The position numbers were made by a program, and so were the translations under genes. A stretch of DNA of 64,000 bases from Flavobacteriales bacterium UBA7612 (GTDB taxonomy: Bacteria; Bacteroidota; Bacteroidia; Flavobacteriales; Weeksellaceae). Within the stretch, counting starts at the first letter, position 1; every line of letters starts with the position of its first letter. The stretch covers positions 1-64,000 of the forward strand of contig DLJQ01000025.1 in assembly GCA_002484335.1 (NCBI GenBank). Direction: 5' to 3'. Under the pieces are notes generated by a model. The model was not told the origin of the DNA. It did not search any database and was given only the letters and a program-made list of their open reading frames with translations. Of the stretch, positions 7,113 through 15,102 are shown piece after piece.

Positions 7113-8966
7113 ATGAGAAAATTTACTCTACTAATCTTTATTTGTCTTGTTCAATTCTCTTTTGCACAACGTAAAGGATATTGGCAACAAAAAGTAGATT
7201 ATAAAATGGAAATTGATATGAAAGAATCATCATATCAATACGATGGAAAGATGAAGTTGAAATATACTAATAATTCAGGTCAAAGCTTGAATAAGGTTTA
7301 TTTCCATTTATATTTTAATGCTTTTCAACCAGGAAGTATGATGGATTATAGATTAAGAAATATTTCTGATCCAGATAAAAGAATGGTAACAAATATAGGA
7401 ACTAAAGAAAATCCTAAATTGATTAGCCGTATTACTGAATTGAAACCAGATCAAATTGGTTATCAAAAAATAACATCTTTAAAACAAAATGGTACAGATG
7501 TAAATTATAAAGTAGATGGAACTATTTTAGAAGTTACATTGGCTAAACCTATAAAAAGTGGTAAAACTGCAATATTTGATATGGTTTGGAATGCTCAAGT
7601 ACCCGAACAAATTCGCCGTTCTGGAAGAAATTCAAAAGATGGTGTAGAGTTTTCTATGGCTCAATGGTATCCAAAAATGGCTGAATTCGATCCAGAAGGA
7701 TGGCATTTAGATGAATATGTTGGAAGAGAGTTTTTTGCTCCTTTTGGTAATTTTGATGTAACAATTAATATTAACAAAGATTATGTCATTGGTGCATCTG
7801 GACAATTACAAAATCCAAATAATGTAAAAGGATATGTAACTAACCCAACAATTAAAGAAAATAACGGAAAAGTATCTTGGAATTTTAAAGCAACAAACAT
7901 TCATGATTTTGTTTTTGCAGCAGATAAAAACTTTGTTGTAGATCATGGAAAATCTAAACATGGTGTAGATATTTATTTAGTATACAAAAATGATAAATCA
8001 GGATCTTCGTGGAAAGAAGCGATGCCTTATGCCTTAGGATTCTTTGATTATAATTCTGAACATTTTGGAGAATATCCTTGGAAAACTTATTCTATTATTG
8101 AAGGAGGAGACGGAGGAATGGAATATGGTACTGCAACTTTAATCTCTGGTAATAGAAATTTAGAAAGCTTAGTTGGTACTATTTTTCACGAAGCTGCACA
8201 TTCTTGGTATCAACAATTATTTGGAATTAATGAAACCTACAATGAATGGTTTGATGAAGGTTTTACATCGTATGTAGAACAAATGGCTCTTTTAAATGTT
8301 TATGAAAAATTAAAAGTTATTCCATCTAATCCAAATCCTGATGCTTACAGAGGATACATCGCTTTGGCTTTATCAGGGAAAGAAGAACCAGCAAGTTTAC
8401 TAGCAGATTATTATAATACGAACTATGGTTATTCTTTAGAAGCTTACTATAAAGGGCAAGTTTTAGCAATACAATTGGGCTATATTATAGGGAATGAAAA
8501 CTTAGAAAAAACATTCTTAAAGTTTTATGATATCTGGAAATTTAAACACCCTTCAGGAAATGATTTTAAACGTGTTGCAGAAGAAGTTTCTGGTATTAAT
8601 TTAAAATGGTATTTCAATTTATTTTTAAATACAACAAGAAAAATTGATTACGCTGTAGATAATGTTTCAAATAATACTGTAACGATTGCAAATAAATCTG
8701 ATTTTGCAATGCCTATAGATGTATTAGTTGAATATACTGATGGAACAAAAGAATTATTTTATATTCCATTAAGAGAGATGAGAGGTGAAAAACCTGCTGA
8801 AAACTTAGTAGAATATCAAGGTGCTAAAAGAACAGTTTTAGAAGATTGGTTTTGGACAAAGCCAACTTATGATTTTAAAGTATCTAAAGATATAAAAGAA
8901 GTTAGTATTGATCCAACAAAACGTTTGGCAGATGTTAACCCAGAAAATAACGTATTTACAAAATAA
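7113..8966 (+). CDS. M1-family zinc metallopeptidase, exported
   Basis: This encodes 617 residues with a signal peptide (about 1-18, ending SFAQ). The zinc site is HEAAH (His359, Glu360, His363) followed 19 residues later by Glu382 in FDEGFTSY, the canonical HExxH-x18-E of M1 (gluzincin) peptidases. The substrate-binding exopeptidase motif is GGMEYG at 334-339, a variant of GxMEN. An N-terminal beta domain precedes the catalytic domain, and a short C-terminal region follows. Such periplasmic or secreted peptidases are common in Bacteroidota. Its stop overlaps the coaX start (TAATG), so the two are coupled despite unrelated functions. Confidence 0.9.
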   Translation: MRKFTLLIFICLVQFSFAQRKGYWQQKVDYKMEIDMKESSYQYDGKMKLKYTNNSGQSLNKVYFHLYFNAFQPGSMMDYRLRNISDPDKRMVTNIGTKENPKLISRITELKPDQIGYQKITSLKQNGTDVNYKVDGTILEVTLAKPIKSGKTAIFDMVWNAQVPEQIRRSGRNSKDGVEFSMAQWYPKMAEFDPEGWHLDEYVGREFFAPFGNFDVTININKDYVIGASGQLQNPNNVKGYVTNPTIKENNGKVSWNFKATNIHDFVFAADKNFVVDHGKSKHGVDIYLVYKNDKSGSSWKEAMPYALGFFDYNSEHFGEYPWKTYSIIEGGDGGMEYGTATLISGNRNLESLVGTIFHEAAHSWYQQLFGINETYNEWFDEGFTSYVEQMALLNVYEKLKVIPSNPNPDAYRGYIALALSGKEEPASLLADYYNTNYGYSLEAYYKGQVLAIQLGYIIGNENLEKTFLKFYDIWKFKHPSGNDFKRVAEEVSGINLKWYFNLFLNTTRKIDYAVDNVSNNTVTIANKSDFAMPIDVLVEYTDGTKELFYIPLREMRGEKPAENLVEYQGAKRTVLEDWFWTKPTYDFKVSKDIKEVSIDPTKRLADVNPENNVFTK

Positions 8967-9736
8967 TGTTACTAGCAGTAAATATAGGAAATACAAATAT
9001 TCGTTTCGCTGTTTTTAAAAGCGAAACGGATATTATAACTTGGACTATTAATACTAAACCTTACCGTACAGAATATGAATTATACGCTAAGTTTTCAAAT
9101 ATGTACAAACCATTTGGTATTGATAAAAAAGAAATTACTGGAATTGTAATAGGTTCGGTTGTTCCTCCATTAACAATTAGTGTAAAAATAGCTTTACAAA
9201 AAATACATAAGCTAAAAGCAATGATTGTTGATCGTAATACGCCTTCAGAGGTTATACGATCATCTAACCAAATGGGAACAGATCTTTACGCAAATGCAGT
9301 AGCAGCACATTATAAAGGAGTTCCTGGTAAAAAAATTGTCATTGATTTTGGTACAGCTCTTACTTTTTTAGGTCTAGATGAAACAGGAAAAGTAACAGGA
9401 GTTGTTATTGCTCCTGGTATTATTACAGCTCTTAATTCCTTAGTAGGAAATACAGCTCAATTACCAACTATCGAACTTAAAGCACCAGAGAATGTACTCG
9501 GACGTGATACAGAATCTTGTATGCAATCAGGAGTTGTATATGGATTTTTGAGTATGGTTGAAGGAATGATTGATCGAATAAATAAAGAAGTAGGTGAAGA
9601 ATGTCTTGTTATTTCTACAGGTGGTGTTGGAGGGATTTATAAACCTTTAACAGACAAGATAGATATCGATGATCGTTTACATACAATAAAAGGTTTAAGG
9701 ATACTTTATGAATTAAATAAGGATACAATAAACTAG
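8966..9736 (+). CDS. coaX: Type III pantothenate kinase
   Basis: This enzyme phosphorylates pantothenate in the first step of coenzyme A synthesis. It is 256 residues, normal for CoaX. The ASKHA-fold phosphate loop is VNIGNTNIRFAVF at the N-terminus. The pantothenate-binding GTDLYAN and the second nucleotide motif IDFGTALTF follow, and GGVGG lies near the C-terminus. The ATG overlaps the stop of the peptidase gene. A strong terminator lies just downstream. Confidence 0.95.
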   Translation: MLLAVNIGNTNIRFAVFKSETDIITWTINTKPYRTEYELYAKFSNMYKPFGIDKKEITGIVIGSVVPPLTISVKIALQKIHKLKAMIVDRNTPSEVIRSSNQMGTDLYANAVAAHYKGVPGKKIVIDFGTALTFLGLDETGKVTGVVIAPGIITALNSLVGNTAQLPTIELKAPENVLGRDTESCMQSGVVYGFLSMVEGMIDRINKEVGEECLVISTGGVGGIYKPLTDKIDIDDRLHTIKGLRILYELNKDTIN

Positions 9737-9745
9737 ATAAATAAA

Positions 9746-9770
9746 AAAAGAGACTATTATAGTCTCTTTT
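9746..9770. terminator. Bidirectional terminator between coaX and the EamA gene
   Basis: AAAAGAGACT (9746-9755) pairs perfectly with AGTCTCTTTT (9761-9770) over an ATTAT loop. T runs follow on both strands, which suits the convergent genes on either side. Confidence 0.88.
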
Positions 9771-9788
9771 TTTTATTTTATTTAAAAC

Positions 9789-10685
9789 TTATTTTTTAGC
9801 ACGACATAATTTTAAAATTGTTTTTGAATTAAAGACGATGATTGCTAAGAATATGAGTAGATATCCTATTGACTGAAGAAAAGAAACTTTTTCATGGTAA
9901 TAAAATATTGCTAGTAAAAAGTTTGTAATAGGATTAAGATAAATTAAAATACCAACTGTAGATGAATCAATTCCTTTCAATGCAAAATTATTAAGAAACA
10001 TAGGAATAATTGTAAATAAAATGACAATCATAAGAATACATTGGTAAAAAATGGTTTCAGTAGGAATTTCTCCTAAAAAAACGAAAGCGAAAGGTAACAT
10101 GATAAGAGATACAACAAATAATTGTGTCATTAACAAATTAAAACTATCAAACATATTTAAACTTCTTTGAATGATAATATACAGTGCAAAACTTGTTGCT
10201 ACGATTAAACTATACATTAAGTCTACAAAATGGCCAATTGATAAAATAATACAAGCGATAAAACTTATAATTATTGCAATCCATTTTACTTTGGTTAAAT
10301 GATCATGTAATAGTATAAATGATAGTAAAGTTGTGATAATTGGACATACAAGATAAGAAAGTGAAGCAGCTTGTACACTAATATTATTCATTACAATAAT
10401 ATATGATAACCAATTTGTCATTAAAATTAAAGAACCACCAATAACTAAACTAATCAGTCTTTTCTTCTTCTTTTTTTCTAAAGAAGAAAATAATTTCCAA
10501 TCTTTTTTTATTTTATTTTGCCTAAAACATACATTAATAGTTACTAGAAATAGAACTGAAATGTATAGTCTGAAAAATAAAATATCTAATGGAGGATAAG
10601 TTGCAATAGGTCTTAGTCCAAAACTAAAAAATCCCCATAAGAGGAAAGTAACAATAGCAGCAAAAATATATTTTGATTGATTCAT
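9789..10685 (-). CDS. EamA/DMT-superfamily transporter (RarD-like)
   Basis: This encodes 298 residues with ten predicted membrane helices arranged as two EamA repeats of five. The N-terminal WGFFSFGLRPIATYPPLDILFFRLYISV resembles the RarD subgroup, where the first helix carries similar W-G-x-x-x and a R-x-x-x-S pattern. The C-terminal repeat ends with a proline-containing LNPITNFLLAIFYYHE. Such carriers usually export small metabolites or amino acids, and the substrate cannot be read from the sequence. It is monocistronic. Confidence 0.8.
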   Translation of the reverse strand: MNQSKYIFAAIVTFLLWGFFSFGLRPIATYPPLDILFFRLYISVLFLVTINVCFRQNKIKKDWKLFSSLEKKKKKRLISLVIGGSLILMTNWLSYIIVMNNISVQAASLSYLVCPIITTLLSFILLHDHLTKVKWIAIIISFIACIILSIGHFVDLMYSLIVATSFALYIIIQRSLNMFDSFNLLMTQLFVVSLIMLPFAFVFLGEIPTETIFYQCILMIVILFTIIPMFLNNFALKGIDSSTVGILIYLNPITNFLLAIFYYHEKVSFLQSIGYLLIFLAIIVFNSKTILKLCRAKK

Positions 10686-10750
10686 AGAATAGTTGTCAAT
10701 TTATACAAATGTATTAAATCTACTATTTTTTATTGATTATTTTTGTTTTT

Positions 10751-10758
10751 TAAATTTG
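10751..10758 (+). promoter_or_regulatory. -7 promoter element (TAAATTTG) that fixes the tadA start
   Basis: TAAATTTG fits TAnnTTTG and lies only 8 bases before the ATG at 10767, with a TTG at 10733-10735. Transcription would begin almost at the ATG. This argues against the longer frame starting at 10743 and suggests a nearly leaderless mRNA. Confidence 0.45.
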
Positions 10759-10766
10759 ATACAAAA

Positions 10767-11207
10767 ATGGAGAATCTTTTTACAGATGATTATTATATGA
10801 GAATAGCTTTGAATGAAGCAAGAAATGCTTTTGATAGAGATGAAATTCCTGTAGGAGCAATTATTGTATCAAATAATAAAATTATAGCAAAAGCACATAA
10901 TCTTACAGAAACTTTGACGGATGTTACTGCACATGCAGAAATGCAGGCAATAACTTCTGCAGCTAATTATCTTGGAGGTAAATATTTACAAAATTGTACA
11001 CTTTATGTTACTTTAGAACCATGTATAATGTGTGGAGGAGCTTTGTATTGGAGTCAAATATCTAAAGTTGTTTATGGTGCATCTGATGATAAAAGAGGTT
11101 TCAAAAATAAACTTGGAAATCTACACCCAAAAACTGAAATTATATCAGGTATTTTAGAAGATGAATGTAGTTTATTAATGAAAGAGTTTTTTTTGAATAA
11201 GCGCTAA
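10767..11207 (+). CDS. tadA: tRNA-specific adenosine deaminase
   Basis: TadA converts the wobble adenosine 34 of tRNA-Arg(ACG) to inosine. This protein is 146 residues. The zinc site is His56-x-Glu58 (TAHAEMQAI) with Pro85-Cys86-x-x-Cys89 (LEPCIMCGGAL), as in all members of the cytidine deaminase-like fold. The N-terminal helix begins FTDDYYMRIALNEAR. I start at the ATG at 10767 because the promoter overlaps the longer frame. The gene overlaps the convergent hydrolase by four bases at its end. Confidence 0.92.
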   Translation: MENLFTDDYYMRIALNEARNAFDRDEIPVGAIIVSNNKIIAKAHNLTETLTDVTAHAEMQAITSAANYLGGKYLQNCTLYVTLEPCIMCGGALYWSQISKVVYGASDDKRGFKNKLGNLHPKTEIISGILEDECSLLMKEFFLNKR

Positions 11208-11950
11208 ATAGAACTTAAAATAGCTAAAACATCATCAAAATTTTCTATATAAGCCATGTGTCCACTTTTATTAGTGAATAGGTGAATATTAGGAGAGTTT
11301 GGAATTAATGTTAATAATAATTCAGGATTTACGGTTTCATCATTTTCTCCAATAATAATATATATTTCTCCTTTAAAATCATATAATATAGATGAACGAT
11401 CAGGTCTTTCTCTCATTCCTTTTAGCGCAGCACAAACTCCATTAATAGGTGTTTTTAGAGCAATATCTTTAATAAATTCAATACTATCTCTAAATTTTTC
11501 ACGATGATGTGCAGCAAATAAACTAGGGATACTTACAGTTACTAAACCTTTTAAATTTTCTTGAGCAGTTTTACATGCTTTTAATCTCTGATTTTTCTTA
11601 GTCTCGTCATCAGGTAAAGTAGATGAGTTTATTAAAACAATATTTTCAACTCTATTTGGATACAACTCTGCAATTGCACAAGTTACATATCCTCCCATAG
11701 AGTGACCAATAAAAGTAGCCTTATCAATTTTCAAATCATTTAGTACTTCAATAACGTCATCAGCTATTTCTTCCATTGTATTTATATCACGAGTTGTATC
11801 AGATTTTCCATGTCCAGGTAAATCAATTGTGATGACTTGATAATAGTTTCTTAATTTATCAACAAGTGAATCCCAAATTTTTATACTTTCTAAAAATCCA
11901 TGTAAGAAAACTAATGTTTTCCCTTTTCCAGTAATTTCGTGATTTAACAT
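11204..11950 (-). CDS. Alpha/beta-hydrolase-fold esterase/lipase
   Basis: This encodes 248 residues, about the usual length for a small alpha/beta hydrolase. It has the oxyanion HGF loop (LHGFLES), the nucleophile elbow GHSMGG with Ser84, the acid Asp204 in GENDETV, and His231 in SGHMAYIE. It is probably cytoplasmic, since no signal peptide is seen. The substrate is unknown; relatives include MenH-like and BioH-like esterases. The gene is divergent from the small envelope protein at 11998, sharing a symmetrical promoter region. Confidence 0.85.
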   Translation of the reverse strand: MLNHEITGKGKTLVFLHGFLESIKIWDSLVDKLRNYYQVITIDLPGHGKSDTTRDINTMEEIADDVIEVLNDLKIDKATFIGHSMGGYVTCAIAELYPNRVENIVLINSSTLPDDETKKNQRLKACKTAQENLKGLVTVSIPSLFAAHHREKFRDSIEFIKDIALKTPINGVCAALKGMRERPDRSSILYDFKGEIYIIIGENDETVNPELLLTLIPNSPNIHLFTNKSGHMAYIENFDDVLAILSSI

Positions 11951-11958
11951 ACAGTTTG

Positions 11959-11996
11959 GTTCTAAATTTGTTTTATGTTATATACAAATTTAGAAC
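11959..11996. promoter_or_regulatory. Symmetrical face-to-face promoter pair
   Basis: GTTCTAAATTTG (11959-11970) and CAAATTTAGAAC (11985-11996) form a perfect 12-bp inverted repeat with a 14-base spacer. Each arm holds TAAATTTG on the strand that leads toward the other arm. Starts would fall in the spacer, giving leaders of about 20-30 bases for both the hydrolase (minus) and the small protein (plus). Confidence 0.5.
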
Positions 11997-11997
11997 A

Positions 11998-12456
11998 ATG
12001 AAGAGATATAACACTATTATTGTTCTTATAATAGCTTTTATTTCAATTTTTATTTTTTTAATAAAAAATAATGAAACAGATGAAAAACCAGAAAATAAAC
12101 CTATAGTTCATAATCGTATAAATTATCCTCAAACTATTGAAAACGGTACAGAACTTAAGCTTAAAAATGGAAAAGGAAGTTTCAATTTATTTAAAGAAGC
12201 TAAACAAGAACAAAGATATTATTTTAGAAACAATTCATGTAATGATGTTTCTATACAAATTGTACCCGCAACAGATACAGCTAATATTCGAATAAATAAT
12301 ATAATTTCTCCTAGTAAGAATACAGATGGACCATTTGGAAGAAATATAGATTATGGTTTATCTGAAAATGGCGTTTATGAAATTGTTATTGGTGAAAGTT
12401 TAATGAAAGGTTATCCTTTTCAAGGAAATTATACATTGAATGTACAATTAAAATAA
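11998..12456 (+). CDS. Small membrane-anchored envelope protein, paralogue 1
   Basis: This encodes 152 residues from the ATG at 11998; the promoter overlaps the longer frame. One N-terminal hydrophobic segment (about 5-22) has no Cys lipobox, so it is an uncleaved anchor or a signal peptide. The C-terminal domain (about 60-150) is closely related to that of the next gene. Shared features are a D-T-(L)-ANIRIN core, a GPFG motif, a GVY turn, and a final G-x-Y-x-(L/V) strand. The function is unknown. The pair looks like a tandem duplication. Confidence 0.6.
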   Translation: MKRYNTIIVLIIAFISIFIFLIKNNETDEKPENKPIVHNRINYPQTIENGTELKLKNGKGSFNLFKEAKQEQRYYFRNNSCNDVSIQIVPATDTANIRINNIISPSKNTDGPFGRNIDYGLSENGVYEIVIGESLMKGYPFQGNYTLNVQLK

Positions 12457-12485
12457 TTACATTTACACTATATTTTTTCCCAATT

Positions 12486-13067
12486 ATGAAAAGAATTTTT
12501 ATTGCCTTTATTATATTAATAACTTTATTTAGCTGCGAAAATAAATCGACACCAACTATCTATCCTAGTAAAATAGGTGTTGATCCAGCGTATGCTAATT
12601 TAGTGAAAAAAGATAAGCCAATAGAAAGCATTGATTTAAGTGAGAAAAAACTTAAAAATAAAAAGGTTGTAAAAGTTTCTAAAACTAATACTGTAAAACC
12701 TCTAGAAAATATAGATAAAATAGTTGCTTTGAGTGCAGATAATACGACAGATGTTTTAACCGTTAGTTATGGTAAAGCATCTAAAGAAATTACTAAAAAT
12801 GCTGCTCAAACAAATACTTTTACATTTAATTCTGATTCAGCTAAGAAAGTTTGGATAAAAATTTCTGCTCAAGATACTTTAGCTAATATTCGAATTAATG
12901 AGGTAAAAGGACCTATTGATTCTATTCATGGAGGTCCTTTTGGTAAAGAAACTATTTTTGTTTTACCTTCTCGTGGAGTTTATCAATTTTCAATTTCAGA
13001 AAAACCTACAAATCCAAAACCATATGCTGGGAAATATAAGGTTGAATTGAAATTATTATGGAAATAA
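12486..13067 (+). CDS. Lipoprotein, paralogue 2 of the tandem pair
   Basis: This encodes 193 residues with a lipoprotein signal (hydrophobic 4-16, lipobox LFSC). A basic linker (about 40-75) precedes a C-terminal domain related to the previous protein: LANIRINEVKGP, then GGPFG, RGVYQFSIS and a final AGKYKVEL strand. Lipidation here versus a membrane anchor in the first copy suggests the same domain is displayed on different anchors. The stop codon abuts the stop of the convergent dtd gene with no bases between. Confidence 0.65.
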   Translation: MKRIFIAFIILITLFSCENKSTPTIYPSKIGVDPAYANLVKKDKPIESIDLSEKKLKNKKVVKVSKTNTVKPLENIDKIVALSADNTTDVLTVSYGKASKEITKNAAQTNTFTFNSDSAKKVWIKISAQDTLANIRINEVKGPIDSIHGGPFGKETIFVLPSRGVYQFSISEKPTNPKPYAGKYKVELKLLWK

Positions 13068-13517
13068 TTACTCTTTATTTTTAGAATCAATAAATAGTGT
13101 TACTGGGCCATCATTTATTAATTCAACTTTCATATCTGCACCGAAAATTCCTTTTTGTACAGACTTGAAAGCTTTTTCTATTACAGTTAAGAATTCATTA
13201 TATTGTTCTATAGCTAAATCAGGCTTAGATGCCTTGATATAAGAAGGTCGATTTCCTTTTTTTATAGCAGCATGTAGTGTGAATTGAGATACAACAAGAA
13301 TATCTCCGTTTGTTTGTTGCACATCAAGATTCATTACATTATTTTCATCATTGAAAATTCTTAATTGTATGACTTTTTTAGCAATCCATTCATAATCTTC
13401 AATAGTATCTTCTGGTTCAAAACCAACAAGGAGAAGAAGACCATTATTGATTTTTCCTGTGATCTTATGATCTACAGTTACAGATGCTTTTTTTACTCGT
13501 TGTAAAATAATACGCAT
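13068..13517 (-). CDS. dtd: D-aminoacyl-tRNA deacylase
   Basis: Dtd hydrolyses D-amino acids from mischarged tRNA. It is 149 residues, the family length. The N-terminal MRIILQRVKKASVTV, the active-site SQFTLHAAIKKGNRPSY (the family SQFTL motif) and the C-terminal NDGPVT with the invariant Gly-Pro pair are all present. It is a cytoplasmic homodimer. The gene is probably monocistronic. Confidence 0.95.
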   Translation of the reverse strand: MRIILQRVKKASVTVDHKITGKINNGLLLLVGFEPEDTIEDYEWIAKKVIQLRIFNDENNVMNLDVQQTNGDILVVSQFTLHAAIKKGNRPSYIKASKPDLAIEQYNEFLTVIEKAFKSVQKGIFGADMKVELINDGPVTLFIDSKNKE

Positions 13518-13616
13518 ATTTTTTATTTGATTTTGTTGAAACTAATTATTTTTTTTCAAATATCTTTAATTATCATCTTATTATTTTACACAATTTTATT
13601 CTTATTTGAGAATGTT

Positions 13617-13664
13617 ATATCCCGAAAAAAAATACTTTTTTTTTAGAATTATTTTTCGGGATAT
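13617..13664 (-). terminator. Terminator of the susC-susD operon
   Basis: ATATCCCGAAAAA (13617-13629) pairs with TTTTTCGGGATAT (13652-13664) in a perfect 13-bp stem with a 22-base loop, 10 bases past the susD stop. Confidence 0.7.
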
Positions 13665-13673
13665 TTTTTATTA

Positions 13674-15092
13674 TTAATAACCCGGGTTTTGTTTAATATA
13701 GCTATTAATTTTTATAGCGTTCAATGGAATAGGCGCTACAAATTTATTATTAGGATAAGCTAAACTACAAGTTGTAGAAATACATCCACTTTCTCTAGTT
13801 ATACCTTTATGATTTCTCATTAAATCAAAAAAGAATTTATTTTCGAATATAAATTCTTTTCTTTTTTCAGTTAAAATATCATCTAATGAAATTGTTGTAA
13901 GATTATTTAATCCAGCTCTATTTCGTATAGAATTAATATCAGCTAAAGCATTAGTAGTATTTCCTGATTTAAAAGCTGCTTCTGCACGAATAAAATATAA
14001 TTCAGATAATCTATAAACTAACCCTGTTATATTTGTATCATATTTTTTAGTAAAATGATAATCTTTCATAAATATAGTACTACCTTCTTTTGTTTGAATA
14101 GAAGTAGTTTTAATTAAATTTAATCTTTGATCATTACTATCAAAAAGTTGAAAAACATTGTCTGGAATAACATAACTTGAATATCCAGTTTTAGGACTAT
14201 AAAAGTTTTTTATATATGATTCGTTTTCATTTGTATTAGCTATTTCAAAAATACTTTCGTTAACAGCAAAGTTCTGAGTATAATCATTCGTTTCTGATAA
14301 TTTAATTCCAGAGTTATCTATAACATCTGTAGCTAATGAAATCGCTTTTGTATAATCTTCTTTATCTAAAGCAATGATTGCTGCTAATGTTTTTGCAGCA
14401 TTTTTGTTCATAAAATTTTTTGTACTCCCGACAGGAATGGCATTAGAATCTTGGTATAATGATAAAGCTTTATTTAAATCATTTTCTAATAAAGTGTAAC
14501 ACTCATTTACTGTATTTCTCGCAGGATAATCAACACCAACGACTAGTGTTCTTGTATTGTATACTATTCCAGGATGATTAGCATCAGATGTATAGGTATA
14601 ATTTTGAGCATAAAATCGTAATAATTGATAATGAATAAATGCTCTGAGTCCATAAGCTTCTGCTAAAACAGAATTTTTTTCTTGATCATTTATATCACTT
14701 GCTTTGTCAATATTTTCTATGATTAGATTTATATTATTAATTATTTGATAATTATTAGTATAACTTTGTGCTAGATCTGAAGAATTTGAATCATCTATAA
14801 AATTGTATAATAATTCTACTGCTGAAGGAACATTTATAGTACCTTGAGAAGTTCCGGAGCTATTAGGAGAGAAGGTTAAATTTCCTGATAATAAATCTCC
14901 ATAAGTGTATGTACTTATAGTGAAAATTGAAGATCTAGTATTATAATATGCACCATTTAAAGCTTTTAATACACCTTCTTTTGTTGAGAACTGATCGTTA
15001 ATAGAAATTTGTTCGACAGGTTCTTTTTCTAGAAAATCACTACAAGAAGTTAATCCTAAGATGAATATTATTGTAATAATAAATTTTTTCAT
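13674..15092 (-). CDS. SusD/RagB-family surface nutrient-binding lipoprotein
   Basis: This encodes 472 residues with a lipoprotein signal (MKKFIITIIFILGLTSC; lipobox LTSC). It then has the SusD N-terminus SDFLEKEPVEQ, TPR-like helices (AEAYGLRAFIHYQLLRFY is the typical SusD helix), and a C-terminal RAEAAFKSGNTTNALADINSIR followed by NRAGLN and ILTEKRKEFIFE. SusD proteins cap a SusC barrel and capture glycans, peptides or other nutrients at the cell surface. The gene follows susC by 10 bases. No glycosidase or peptidase is linked, so the substrate cannot be inferred. Confidence 0.93.
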   Translation of the reverse strand: MKKFIITIIFILGLTSCSDFLEKEPVEQISINDQFSTKEGVLKALNGAYYNTRSSIFTISTYTYGDLLSGNLTFSPNSSGTSQGTINVPSAVELLYNFIDDSNSSDLAQSYTNNYQIINNINLIIENIDKASDINDQEKNSVLAEAYGLRAFIHYQLLRFYAQNYTYTSDANHPGIVYNTRTLVVGVDYPARNTVNECYTLLENDLNKALSLYQDSNAIPVGSTKNFMNKNAAKTLAAIIALDKEDYTKAISLATDVIDNSGIKLSETNDYTQNFAVNESIFEIANTNENESYIKNFYSPKTGYSSYVIPDNVFQLFDSNDQRLNLIKTTSIQTKEGSTIFMKDYHFTKKYDTNITGLVYRLSELYFIRAEAAFKSGNTTNALADINSIRNRAGLNNLTTISLDDILTEKRKEFIFENKFFFDLMRNHKGITRESGCISTTCSLAYPNNKFVAPIPLNAIKINSYIKQNPGY

Positions 15093-15102
15093 GTTTACTT
15101 TT

